Shown here in pieces: positions 1 to 5,446 of a DNA stretch of 7,399 nt. Position numbers and translations under genes: made by a program. Origin of the DNA: Thermopetrobacter sp. (lineage in GTDB: Bacteria > Pseudomonadota > Alphaproteobacteria > Rhizobiales > Aestuariivirgaceae); contig DRPD01000135.1 of assembly GCA_011374735.1 (NCBI GenBank), positions 1 through 7,399 of the forward strand. The letters run 5' to 3'. How positions within the stretch are numbered: position 1 is the first letter of the stretch; every line of letters starts with the position of its first letter. The notes under the pieces were generated by a model. The model made no database searches. It was not told where the DNA came from and was given only the letters and a program-made list of their open reading frames with translations.

Positions 1-561
1 CTGGAAGAGGCTGGCGTGAAGGTGAAGGACGGCGTGATCGCCGTGGATGAATGGCAGCGCACGTCAGCGCCTGGCGTGTATGCCATCGGCGACGTGGCCG
101 GCGCGCCCATGCTGGCCCACAAGGCGAGCCACGAGGCTATCATCTGCGTGGAGAAGATCGCCGGGGTGAAGGGCGTGCATCCGCTGCACCGCCAGCGCAT
201 TCCGGCCTGCACCTATTGCCATCCGCAGGTGGCCTCCGTGGGGCTCACCGAAGAGGCGGCGAAAAAGGCGGGCCGCAAGGTGAAGGTGGGGACGTTCCCG
301 CTCATCGCCAACGGCAAGGCCATCGCGCTGGGCGACACCGACGGCTTCGTGAAGACGGTGTTCGACGCCAGGACGGGCGAGTTGCTGGGCGCGCACATGG
401 TGGGGCCGGAGGTGACGGAGATGATCCAGGGTTACGTCACCGCCATGACGCTGGAGACGACGGAGGCGGAGCTGATGCACACCGTCTTCCCGCACCCGAC
501 CATCTCCGAAAGCATGCACGAATCGGTGCTGGCGGCCTATCAGCGGGCGCTGCATATCTGA
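1..561 (+). CDS. lpdA: Dihydrolipoyl dehydrogenase (E3), C-terminal part; 5' end outside window
   Basis: This is the last 186 codons of a class I flavoprotein disulfide reductase. The reading frame is open from base 1, so the gene begins upstream; the family is usually about 465 residues. E3 reoxidises the dihydrolipoyl groups of 2-oxoacid dehydrogenase complexes, using FAD and NAD+ in the cytoplasm. In the fragment, the FAD-contacting segment GVYAIGDV is at residues 25-32, followed by MLAHKASHEA. The dimerisation domain starts near residue 66 (IPACTYCHPQVASVGLTEEA). The active-site pair of the partner subunit is in HPTISE (His165 and Glu170 of the fragment), matching the His/Glu dyad of E. 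coli Lpd. The redox-active disulfide lies in the missing N-terminal half. Glutathione reductase and mercuric reductase are unlikely because of the VGLTEEAA and HPHPTISE signatures. Which complex it serves cannot be seen; other E2/E1 genes would lie upstream. Confidence 0.95.
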   Translation: MEEAGVKVKDGVIAVDEWQRTSAPGVYAIGDVAGAPMLAHKASHEAIICVEKIAGVKGVHPLHRQRIPACTYCHPQVASVGLTEEAAKKAGRKVKVGTFPLIANGKAIALGDTDGFVKTVFDARTGELLGAHMVGPEVTEMIQGYVTAMTLETTEAELMHTVFPHPTISESMHESVLAAYQRALHI

Positions 562-593
562 GCGGCCATATACACACCGTCGGCACTCTCCTT

Positions 594-722
594 CGTCATT
601 GCCGGACTTGTTCCGGCAATCCAGACGGTGGTGTCGAAAGGCCGCAGCTCTTCCATATATTCTCCAGCCCTGAGCGTAACGCAAGGCCTTTCTGGATTAC
701 CGGGACAAGCCCGGTAATGACG
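594..722. repeat. Composite element: two 31-bp palindromes in inverted orientation
   Basis: The left unit (594-624) has 12-base arms CGTCATTGCCGG and CCGGCAATCCAG around a 7-base loop; the inner 8 bases pair. The right unit (692-722) has arms CTGGATTACCGG and CCGGTAATGACG around another 7-base loop. Reverse-complementing the right unit gives the left unit with G-to-A and C-to-T at the two paired stem positions, a compensatory change that keeps the stem intact. Between them, AAAGGCC (637-643) and GGCCTTT (685-691) are also inverted, so the whole 129 bp can fold into one long hairpin. This is the architecture of dispersed REP/BIME-like or MITE-like intergenic elements. Neither unit is followed by a T tract, so neither is a convincing terminator for lpdA. 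Confidence 0.8.
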
Positions 723-744
723 TGGAGAGAAAAGGGCGTGATGG

Positions 745-773
745 TTGCGTGCGTGGGGGCGACGGGCTAGGCT
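745..773 (+). promoter_or_regulatory. Candidate sigma70-type promoter of the GlsB-like gene
   Basis: TTGCGT (745-750) and TAGGCT (768-773) are 17 bases apart and lie 45 bases before the start codon of the downstream small membrane protein. The -35 element matches consensus at four of six positions and the -10 is only moderate. The placement, just after the palindromic element and before a good ribosome binding site, is the main support. Confidence 0.35.
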
Positions 774-818
774 GGCGCGCGGAACATCCAGCCAACGCAA
801 CAGGGAGGGCTAAGCGAC

Positions 819-1082
819 ATGGATGGCGTGGGATTTCTGATGATGCTGGTGATCGGCGGCCTGGCCGGTTATATCGCGGAGAAGGTGACCGGTTCCGACC
901 ACGGCCTGTTCACCAACATCTTTCTGGGCATCGTCGGCGCGTTCGCGCTGAAGTTCGTGCTGGGGCTTGTCGGCATCCAGTTTCAGTTCGCCGGCTGGTT
1001 CTTCGGCAATCTGATCATGGGCATCGTCGGCGCGTCGCTGCTGATTCTCGGCTGGCGGGCCATCAAGGGACGCAGCGCCTGA
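819..1082 (+). CDS. GlsB/YeaQ/YmgE-family stress-response membrane protein
   Basis: This 87-residue, very hydrophobic protein has the glycine-rich pattern of the transglycosylase-associated (GlsB/YeaQ/YmgE) family, whose members are usually 80-90 residues long. Three membrane segments are plausible: about residues 5-20 (FLMMLVIGGLAGYIAE), 30-52 (containing NIFLGIVGAFALKFVLG) and 57-79 (FAGWFFGNLIMGIVGASLLILG). They are followed by a short basic tail, RAIKGRSA. The repeated GIVGA in the second and third segments is typical of the family. No catalytic residues are evident and the molecular function is not established; relatives are induced by general or envelope stress. The start at 819 is supported by GGAGG at 804-808. 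The gene appears monocistronic, with palindromes upstream and hairpins downstream. Confidence 0.88.
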   Translation: MDGVGFLMMLVIGGLAGYIAEKVTGSDHGLFTNIFLGIVGAFALKFVLGLVGIQFQFAGWFFGNLIMGIVGASLLILGWRAIKGRSA

Positions 1083-1098
1083 AGCAGAAGCCGGAAAC

Positions 1099-1160
1099 TT
1101 GACGCCCGCTGGCTCGCCCGGCGGCGCGTCAACCCCGGCCACGCGAAGCGCAAGCCGGGG
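1099..1160. repeat. Two tandem hairpins downstream of the GlsB-like gene
   Basis: Hairpin one pairs TTGACGC plus CCGC (1099-1109) with GCGG and GCGTCAA (1121-1132), leaving one bulged C and an 11-base loop. It begins 17 bases after the stop codon at 1082. Hairpin two pairs CCCCGGC (1133-1139) with GCCGGGG (1154-1160) and starts at the very next base. Neither is followed by a run of T on either strand, so they are not classical intrinsic terminators. They could protect the 3' end of the mRNA or be part of a dispersed palindromic element. Confidence 0.6.
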
Positions 1161-1193
1161 CCGAAACCAGAAACCAGAAAACGTGAATCATCC

Positions 1194-1228
1194 GAATCGG
1201 TTGCGCGGGGGTGTTGCGCAACCGATTC
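1194..1228. terminator. Perfect 13-bp hairpin between convergent genes, probable bidirectional terminator
   Basis: GAATCGGTTGCGC (1194-1206) pairs without mismatch with GCGCAACCGATTC (1216-1228) around a 9-base loop. It lies between the GlsB-like gene (+, ends 1082) and the rhodanese gene (-, ends 1244), where a shared terminator is expected. The plus-strand tail is AATTTGTT; the minus-strand tail has no immediate T run but reaches TTTT some 12 bases on. The stem is strong and the tails are weak, so the termination role is likely but not certain. Confidence 0.6.
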
Positions 1229-1243
1229 AATTTGTTCGCGGGG

Positions 1244-2185
1244 TCATTTCGTCTCATCGTCCAGCGGCTTGTCACCCTTGACCACGGGCAGGGAGAGCCG
1301 GTTGCCCCAGTGATCCCAGCCGCCGTTGTAGAGCCGGATGCGCTTGTAGCCCAGCGCCTTCATCTGCAACCAGCCGAGGCTCATGCGGAAGCCGTCGTGA
1401 CAGTAGAGCACGACGTCCTTGTCCTTCGGCACGGACGCATACATTTTCGCGATCTCCGGCAACGGCTTCCATTCCTTCGTCTCCGCATCAACGCCATCCA
1501 GTGAAACGATGTTGATGGCGCCCGGAATGTGGCCGCCGCGCACCGCGTGGGTGAGGCGCTCGCCGGTGTAGCCGAAGGCGGGCCGGGAATCGATCAGCAC
1601 CACGTCTTTCTGGCGCCGCGCCACCACCTTGTCATAGACATACGTCCACTCCACGAACATGGAGGGATCGGCGGGCTTCAGGGTCACGGCGCCGGGCTTG
1701 ATCTTCGGCTCTTCCCTCGTCAGCTCGTTGAAGGCCCGCCAGCCGGTGAGGCCGCCGTTGAGGATCTTCACCCGCTTCATGTCGAAGCCATACAGTTCCA
1801 GCAGGTAATAGAGGCGGGCGGCCAGCGGGGTGCCGGAGTCGTCGTAGATGACGATCAGGCTGTCGTCGTTGACGCCCCAGCGGCGCAACGTGGCCTGAAA
1901 CTGTTCGCGCGGCGGAAAGCGCATCATCGGCACGCCATGATTGTCGCCCAGATCCATGAACCGCTTGACCTGAATGGCGCCGGGGATGTGGCCGATGGTG
2001 AAATAGCGATGGGGATGATAGCGCACCTCCAGCAACACCAGCTTCGGATCGTTCAGGCGTTCTTCCAGCCATTCGGCATCGACCAGAAAGTCCGGTTTTC
2101 CGGCGGCAAGAGACGGCGTGGCCAGCGCCCACAGGCAGAGGACGGCGGCGAGGATCGTGGCGATCCGGCGCAAGGTGGCATGCAT
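1244..2185 (-). CDS. Exported tandem-domain rhodanese (thiosulfate sulfurtransferase family)
   Basis: This 313-residue protein has a Sec-type signal peptide: basic MHATLRR, a hydrophobic core of about residues 8-23, and likely cleavage after SLAA (residue 28). It should therefore act in the periplasm. Two rhodanese domains follow. The N-terminal one (about 33-155) has GHIPGA at 65-70 but aspartates in YDDSG where a catalytic Cys would sit, as is usual for the silent domain of tandem rhodaneses. The C-terminal one (about 180-300) has GGHIPGA at 217-223 and the active loop CHDGFR with Cys262, then a YNGGW segment. Such enzymes move sulfane sulfur from thiosulfate, a thiol persulfide or a similar donor to an acceptor; the substrate cannot be read here. 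I chose the ATG at 2185 because AAGGAAAG lies about 7 bases upstream and the signal peptide begins there; an ATG at 2215 overlaps the arsR stop but has no ribosome site. It is the second gene of the arsR operon, 26 bases downstream. Confidence 0.9.
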   Translation of the reverse strand: MHATLRRIATILAAVLCLWALATPSLAAGKPDFLVDAEWLEERLNDPKLVLLEVRYHPHRYFTIGHIPGAIQVKRFMDLGDNHGVPMMRFPPREQFQATLRRWGVNDDSLIVIYDDSGTPLAARLYYLLELYGFDMKRVKILNGGLTGWRAFNELTREEPKIKPGAVTLKPADPSMFVEWTYVYDKVVARRQKDVVLIDSRPAFGYTGERLTHAVRGGHIPGAINIVSLDGVDAETKEWKPLPEIAKMYASVPKDKDVVLYCHDGFRMSLGWLQMKALGYKRIRLYNGGWDHWGNRLSLPVVKGDKPLDDETK

Positions 2186-2211
2186 GGCGGTCTTTCCTTT
2201 CGGTCTGGCGT

Positions 2212-2562
2212 TCATCGGGCGGCCGGGCCGCATTCCGGCAGCAGGGCGTCGAGCAGCTGTTCGCATTTTTCCGGGTGGCCGTGGCAGCAGTCGCGGGTGA
2301 GGAAGCGGATCATGTCGCGCACGCCTTCCATGTCGGCGGCGTAGATGACATGGCGGCCGGCGCGCCGCTTGCGCACCAGGCGGCCGCGGGCCAGCACGGC
2401 GAGATGGGTGGACAGGGTGTTCTGCGGCACGTTCAGCCGCCGGGCGATGTCGCCGGCCGGCAGGCCGTCGGGCCCCTCGCGCACCAGCAGGCGGAACACC
2501 TTCATCCGCGTCGGCTGGGCCAGCGCGGCAAAGGCGTGCATCAGCGCTTCATCGTTCATCAT
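2212..2562 (-). CDS. ArsR-family winged-helix transcriptional regulator with C-terminal cysteine cluster
   Basis: This is a 116-residue ArsR/SmtB-type repressor, normal in length for the family. Residues 7-30 (LMHAFAALAQPTRMKVFRLLVREG) carry the family ALAQPTR signature. The helix-turn-helix spans about residues 33-60, with recognition helix PQNTLSTHLAVL, and the wing is KRRAGRHVIYAA (65-76). There is no CVC metal-site motif in the recognition helix. Cysteines sit at the C-terminus instead: Cys92-Cys93, Cys100 and Cys111, with His94 and His96 between (DCCHGHPEKC). A C-terminal cysteine trio binds arsenite in some other ArsR proteins, but with a neighbouring rhodanese a sulfur- or redox-responsive role is equally plausible. 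The start at 2562 (two consecutive ATGs) has GGGGA seven bases upstream. It is the first gene of the operon with the rhodanese and is probably autoregulated through the palindrome at 2649-2664. Confidence 0.92.
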   Translation of the reverse strand: MMNDEALMHAFAALAQPTRMKVFRLLVREGPDGLPAGDIARRLNVPQNTLSTHLAVLARGRLVRKRRAGRHVIYAADMEGVRDMIRFLTRDCCHGHPEKCEQLLDALLPECGPAAR

Positions 2563-2615
2563 GTGGTGATCCCCGGCTCCCCTTCCTTCCAGCGGCGCCA
2601 TGGCCGGTTGGCGTA

Positions 2616-2645
2616 TTGACTCGCGGCCGCCGGCTGCCCTAGCAT
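2616..2645 (+). promoter_or_regulatory. Predicted sigma70-type promoter of the pentaheme cytochrome gene
   Basis: TTGACT (2616-2621) and TAGCAT (2640-2645) are 18 bases apart on the plus strand. The -35 matches consensus at five of six positions. The start site would fall near 2652, giving the cytochrome mRNA a leader of about 68 bases. It is arranged back to back with the arsR promoter. Confidence 0.6.
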
Positions 2646-2648
2646 CGA

Positions 2649-2664
2649 TTCGACAGTTCTCGAA
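2649..2664. promoter_or_regulatory. Candidate ArsR operator palindrome shared by divergent promoters
   Basis: TTCGA (2649-2653) and TCGAA (2660-2664) form a perfect inverted repeat with a 6-base spacer, centred at 2656.5. It starts three bases after the plus-strand -10 box and overlaps the minus-strand -10 box, so it covers both predicted start sites. An ArsR dimer bound here would block both transcripts. The half-site is short and the assignment is inferred from position. Confidence 0.5.
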
Positions 2665-2690
2665 ATAACGATACCGGGCGCCGGGGTCAA
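2662..2690 (-). promoter_or_regulatory. Predicted sigma70-type promoter of the arsR-rhodanese operon
   Basis: On the minus strand, TTGACC (2690-2685) and TATTTC (2667-2662) are exactly 17 bases apart, with a start site expected near 2655. The -35 box lies between two direct copies of GGGCGCCGGG (2676-2685 and 2691-2700). The predicted leader to the arsR ATG is about 92 bases. Confidence 0.6.
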
Positions 2691-2719
2691 GGGCGCCGGG
2701 CAACCAGGGGAGAAAAGCC

Positions 2720-4102
2720 ATGGCGAAGGGGACATGGACGGTTATCGGAGCGTTCACGGGGTTGGCGGCGGCGGCGCTGGTGGCCGTGGCGGTGGCGGCG
2801 GAAAAGCCGGCCGACATCCGCAAGAACGTGGATGACCCCACCAGCCCGGCCTGGTGCGGGCAATGCCACAAGCGCATCTACAAGGAGTGGTCGTCATCGA
2901 TGATGGGGCGCGATCTGGACAATGCCATCGTCTATCAGTTCTACACCGCCACCAACCCCAAGGGGAAATTCGACGGATTGGGCTTCAAGGGTTTCGTGCG
3001 CATGGCCGGGCACCCTCAGGCCAGGGGCGATTGCGCCGATTGCCATGTGCCCATTCAGGTGATCGAATCGCACAAGGCGGGCAAGGGCGATGTGGATCTG
3101 GGCAAGGCGATGCGGCTGGAGACGCGCAAGGATCATGGCATCTCCTGCATCTTCTGCCACAGCATCGAAAAGGTGCATCTGAAGAAGGGGCCGGACGGGC
3201 GCTGGAACAAGCGCATCTTCGAGCGGGTGGAGCTGAACACGGAGGTCATCCACGGCCCCTATCCGCCGGCGGAGACGTCGCCGCACGATCCGTTCAAGGT
3301 GTCGCCGTTGTATCGCTCTTCGGAGATCTGCGGGGTGTGTCACCTCAATCAGGAAAAGCACGTGCTGTCGATCTCCACCTATGCCGACTGGAAGGCGCTG
3401 TATGACGCCGGCAAGACCGACAAGACCTGCCAGGAGTGTCACATGCCGCTGATCCCCGGCAAGGCGCGGGCGGCGGAAGACGCGCCGGAGCGCGAGGGCC
3501 TGCGGCGGCACACCTTCGTCGGGGCGCGCGATGCCGACATGCGCAAGAAGGCGCTCAGGCTGGAGCTGAAGGGCCATGTGGAGAACGGCAGGCTGATCGT
3601 CGATACGGTGGTGGAGAACGTCGGGGCGGCGCACACGGTGCCGGCCAGCGCGCCGATCCGCAACGTGATCCTGAAGATCGACGCCACGGACGAGAACGGC
3701 CAGCCGCTGCCCTGGGCCGGTGGCAAGAAGGGGTTGCTGCCGCCGCTGGCCGGCATGGGCAACCCGAAAACCGGCCAGAAGGGGCCGGGCGACTGGGCCG
3801 GGCTGCCGGGCAAGATGTATGCGAAGGTGTATCGCAGCAAGGTGATCCCGAAGCTGGGCCGGCCGATGGTGGGCGTGGGCGGCTTCGCGGCGGTGGCGGA
3901 GGTGTTCAACACGCTGCTGCGCTACAAGAAGCCCGATCACGCGCAATTCGCCTTCAAGGTGCCCGACGGCGTGAAGCGGGTGAAGGTGAAGGCGAGGCTG
4001 GTCTATCGCTGGGCCTACAAGCCGCTGGCCGACCGCAAGGGCTGGAAGGTGCCCGACCTGCCGATGACGGAAAAGGAGATCGCGCTGAACGTGACGCCAT
4101 GA
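2720..4102 (+). CDS. Exported pentaheme c-type cytochrome, cytochrome c554-like N-terminus
   Basis: This 460-residue protein starts with a signal peptide (hydrophobic residues 7-25, likely cleavage after VAVAVAA at residue 27), so it should work in the periplasm. Five CXXCH heme-attachment motifs follow: CGQCH (46-50), CADCH (105-109), CIFCH (143-147), CGVCH (204-208) and CQECH (237-241). Their spacing resembles the broad cytochrome c554/c' multiheme group. From about residue 275 there are no more hemes. This part reads as beta-rich, with VVENVGAAHTVPASAPIRNVILKI (297-320), a variant of the GHxxPTGxPxR segment seen in the C-terminal domain of several multiheme cytochromes. It is probably an electron carrier or multiheme oxidoreductase; the substrate is unknown. 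The start at 2720 is backed by AGGGGAG seven bases upstream. It is transcribed divergently from arsR-rhodanese and ends 13 bases from convergent hisI. No cytochrome maturation or quinol-oxidising partner genes are next to it. Confidence 0.9.
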   Translation: MAKGTWTVIGAFTGLAAAALVAVAVAAEKPADIRKNVDDPTSPAWCGQCHKRIYKEWSSSMMGRDLDNAIVYQFYTATNPKGKFDGLGFKGFVRMAGHPQARGDCADCHVPIQVIESHKAGKGDVDLGKAMRLETRKDHGISCIFCHSIEKVHLKKGPDGRWNKRIFERVELNTEVIHGPYPPAETSPHDPFKVSPLYRSSEICGVCHLNQEKHVLSISTYADWKALYDAGKTDKTCQECHMPLIPGKARAAEDAPEREGLRRHTFVGARDADMRKKALRLELKGHVENGRLIVDTVVENVGAAHTVPASAPIRNVILKIDATDENGQPLPWAGGKKGLLPPLAGMGNPKTGQKGPGDWAGLPGKMYAKVYRSKVIPKLGRPMVGVGGFAAVAEVFNTLLRYKKPDHAQFAFKVPDGVKRVKVKARLVYRWAYKPLADRKGWKVPDLPMTEKEIALNVTP

Positions 4103-4115
4103 CGGCGTGGGGCGC

Positions 4116-4571
4116 TCAGCGGCCGTAGACGTCCTTCGGGTCGAACAGGCGTTGGGCGGCGGGGCCCGGTTCGAGCATGGCCTGGCCGTCCTTCAGCCTC
4201 ACCATGCGGTAGAAGCAGCTCTTGCGCCCGGTGTGGCAAGCGGCGCCCTTGCCCTGCGGCGTCACCTTCAGCCAGATGACGTCCTGATCGCAGTCGGTCA
4301 GGCATTCCACTACCATCAGCGTCTCGCCGGACGTCTCGCCCTTGCGCCACAGGCTTTGCCGCGAACGGGAATAGAAGGTGGCCAGCCCGTCTCGCAAGGT
4401 GGCCTCAAGCGCCTCGGCGTTCATCCAAGCGAACATCAGCACCTCGCCCGTCGCCACGTCGGTGACGATGGCCGGGATCAACCCGGCGGCGTCGAACTTC
4501 GGGGCGAAGGCGGCGCCTTCCTCCACCTGATCGGCGGCCAGATCGTCGCGGCTGGCGAACGGGGAGGTCAT
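4116..4571 (-). CDS. hisI: Phosphoribosyl-AMP cyclohydrolase, monofunctional
   Basis: The enzyme opens the adenine ring of 1-(5-phosphoribosyl)-AMP in the third step of histidine biosynthesis, in the cytoplasm. The 151-residue protein has only the HisI domain, with no pyrophosphohydrolase (HisE) extension, as is usual in alphaproteobacteria. Visible signatures are MFAWMN (46-51), [17 protein letters not shown] (66-82), the Mg-binding DCDQD (93-97) and [11 protein letters not shown] (112-122). The zinc cysteines would be Cys94, Cys112 and Cys119. The start at 4571 lies four bases after the folE stop and has no good Shine-Dalgarno, so translation is probably coupled to folE. It converges with the cytochrome gene, only 13 bases away, with no hairpin terminator visible between them. 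Confidence 0.96.
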   Translation of the reverse strand: MTSPFASRDDLAADQVEEGAAFAPKFDAAGLIPAIVTDVATGEVLMFAWMNAEALEATLRDGLATFYSRSRQSLWRKGETSGETLMVVECLTDCDQDVIWLKVTPQGKGAACHTGRKSCFYRMVRLKDGQAMLEPGPAAQRLFDPKDVYGR

Positions 4572-4575
4572 GCCG

Positions 4576-5214
4576 TCACAGGGAGAACGGCGCCGACGCG
4601 GTGCGCACCAGCTCCATGAAGCGCACCTGCAGGGCCGGGTCGTCCTTGAAGGCGCCCAGGAACTCGGTGGTGATGGTGGCGACGTTGCGCTTCTCCACGC
4701 CGCGCAGGGACATGCACATGTGCACCGCCTCGATGAACACCGCCACGCCCTTCGGTTGCAGCTTCTGGTCGATGGCGTGGGCGATCTGGGCGGTCATCGT
4801 CTCCTGGGTCTGCAGGCGCCTGGCGAAGATGTCGAGCACGCGGGCCAGCTTGGAGATGCCGACGACGCGCTCGTCGGGCAGATAGGCGATGTGGGCGCGG
4901 CCGATGAACGGCACCATGTGGTGCTCACAGTGCGAGGCGAATTCGATGTCGCGCAGCAGCACGATGTCGTCATAGCCGCCGACGTCGTCGAAGGTGCGCG
5001 AGAGCACCTTCTGCGGGTCTTCCTCATACCCGGCATAGAACTCGCGGAACGCCTTGATGACGCGCTTCGGGGTGTCCTTCAGGCCCTCGCGATCCGGGTC
5101 GTCGCCGGCCCAGGCGATGAGGGTGCGCACCGCCTCCCTGGCCTCTTTCTCCGACGGGCGCTCGATATCCGGGCCCTTGCCGATATTGGGGATGTTGGCG
5201 GGTTTGTTGAGCAT
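4576..5214 (-). CDS. folE: GTP cyclohydrolase I (FolE type)
   Basis: FolE converts GTP to 7,8-dihydroneopterin triphosphate, the first committed step of tetrahydrofolate synthesis. The 212-residue protein has the conserved zinc site in [22 protein letters not shown] (Cys96, His99) and MCMSLRGV (Cys167). Other marks are [12 protein letters not shown] (41-52), [20 protein letters not shown] (119-138) and the C-terminal TTEFLGAF. Two ATGs in the same frame compete, at 5220 and 5214. The AGGA at 5226-5223 is only two bases from the first but eight from the second, so 5214 is preferred. It is the first gene of a folE-hisI operon with a long leader that resembles a THF-II riboswitch covering the same AGGA. 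It is divergent from yidD. Confidence 0.96.
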   Translation of the reverse strand: MLNKPANIPNIGKGPDIERPSEKEAREAVRTLIAWAGDDPDREGLKDTPKRVIKAFREFYAGYEEDPQKVLSRTFDDVGGYDDIVLLRDIEFASHCEHHMVPFIGRAHIAYLPDERVVGISKLARVLDIFARRLQTQETMTAQIAHAIDQKLQPKGVAVFIEAVHMCMSLRGVEKRNVATITTEFLGAFKDDPALQVRFMELVRTASAPFSL

Positions 5215-5259
5215 GCTCATGTTCCTGCAGGTTGCCCAGGTGCGGTTGAAAGGACACAA
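5215..5259 (-). promoter_or_regulatory. Candidate THF-II (folE motif) riboswitch hiding the folE Shine-Dalgarno
   Basis: Read as minus-strand RNA, UUGUG (5259-5255) and UCCU (5254-5251) pair with AGGA (5226-5223) and CAUGA (5221-5217), leaving one bulged A: nine pairs including two G-U. This encloses an internal loop beginning UUCAACCGC (5250-5242) and a short inner hairpin with a GCAA loop closed by GG/CC (5237-5230). From memory, the alphaproteobacterial folE motif, shown to bind tetrahydrofolate, has the same order: outer stem, UUCAAC-containing internal loop, inner stem, then a strand carrying the ribosome site. Here AGGA, the only good ribosome site for folE, is in the outer stem, as expected for translational control. 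The inner stem is weaker than I would expect, so this is a candidate only. Confidence 0.42.
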
Positions 5260-5360
5260 TGCCCCGCGCCGGAAAGTTGCCCGCTCGCGGTGCGTCATGT
5301 GGCAACGGAGGGAGCGCCGGCGGCTGTCGGGAGCCTGTCGCTTATGATTGATCCGCTTTC

Positions 5361-5390
5361 TTACTAGTCGGGGGGCGCGGGCGTGGTCAA
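5361..5390 (-). promoter_or_regulatory. Predicted sigma70-type promoter of folE-hisI
   Basis: On the minus strand, TTGACC (5390-5385) and TAGTAA (5366-5361) are 18 bases apart. The start site would be near 5354, giving a leader of about 140 bases before the folE ATG, long enough for a regulatory RNA. The -35 and its flanks (CCCTTGACC) match those of the arsR promoter. Confidence 0.6.
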
Positions 5391-5446
5391 GGGCCGCGTG
5401 CCGTGGCATGAAAAGCGGTCGGGCCGGATTGCAGGAGGCGAAACCG

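Noticed and set aside
594..722. CRISPR array or transposon ends
   Set aside because: Only two repeat units, in inverted orientation with unequal internal sequence, no target-site duplication I could see and no transposase gene.
540..800. Minus-strand reading frame of 86 codons across the palindromic element
   Set aside because: It is mainly translated repeat DNA with no family resemblance and has no ribosome site; intergenic palindromes often give such frames.
2183..2215. Alternative rhodanese start at 2215, overlapping the arsR stop as ATGA
   Set aside because: No Shine-Dalgarno precedes it, whereas the ATG at 2185 has AAGGAAAG and begins exactly at a normal signal peptide. Coupled initiation at 2215 cannot be fully excluded.
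1529..2344. Plus-strand reading frame of 271 codons
   Set aside because: It is antisense to the rhodanese and arsR genes, is rich in His/Ala/Gly as expected for an antisense frame in GC-rich DNA, and has no recognisable domain.
2563..2877. N-terminal extension of the ArsR reading frame to 221 residues
   Set aside because: The extra residues run through the promoter region and into the cytochrome gene, are not family-like, and the ATG at 2562 has a good ribosome site.
2894..3946. Minus-strand reading frame of 350 codons
   Set aside because: It is the antisense shadow of the pentaheme cytochrome, whose five heme motifs, signal peptide and ribosome site settle the coding strand.
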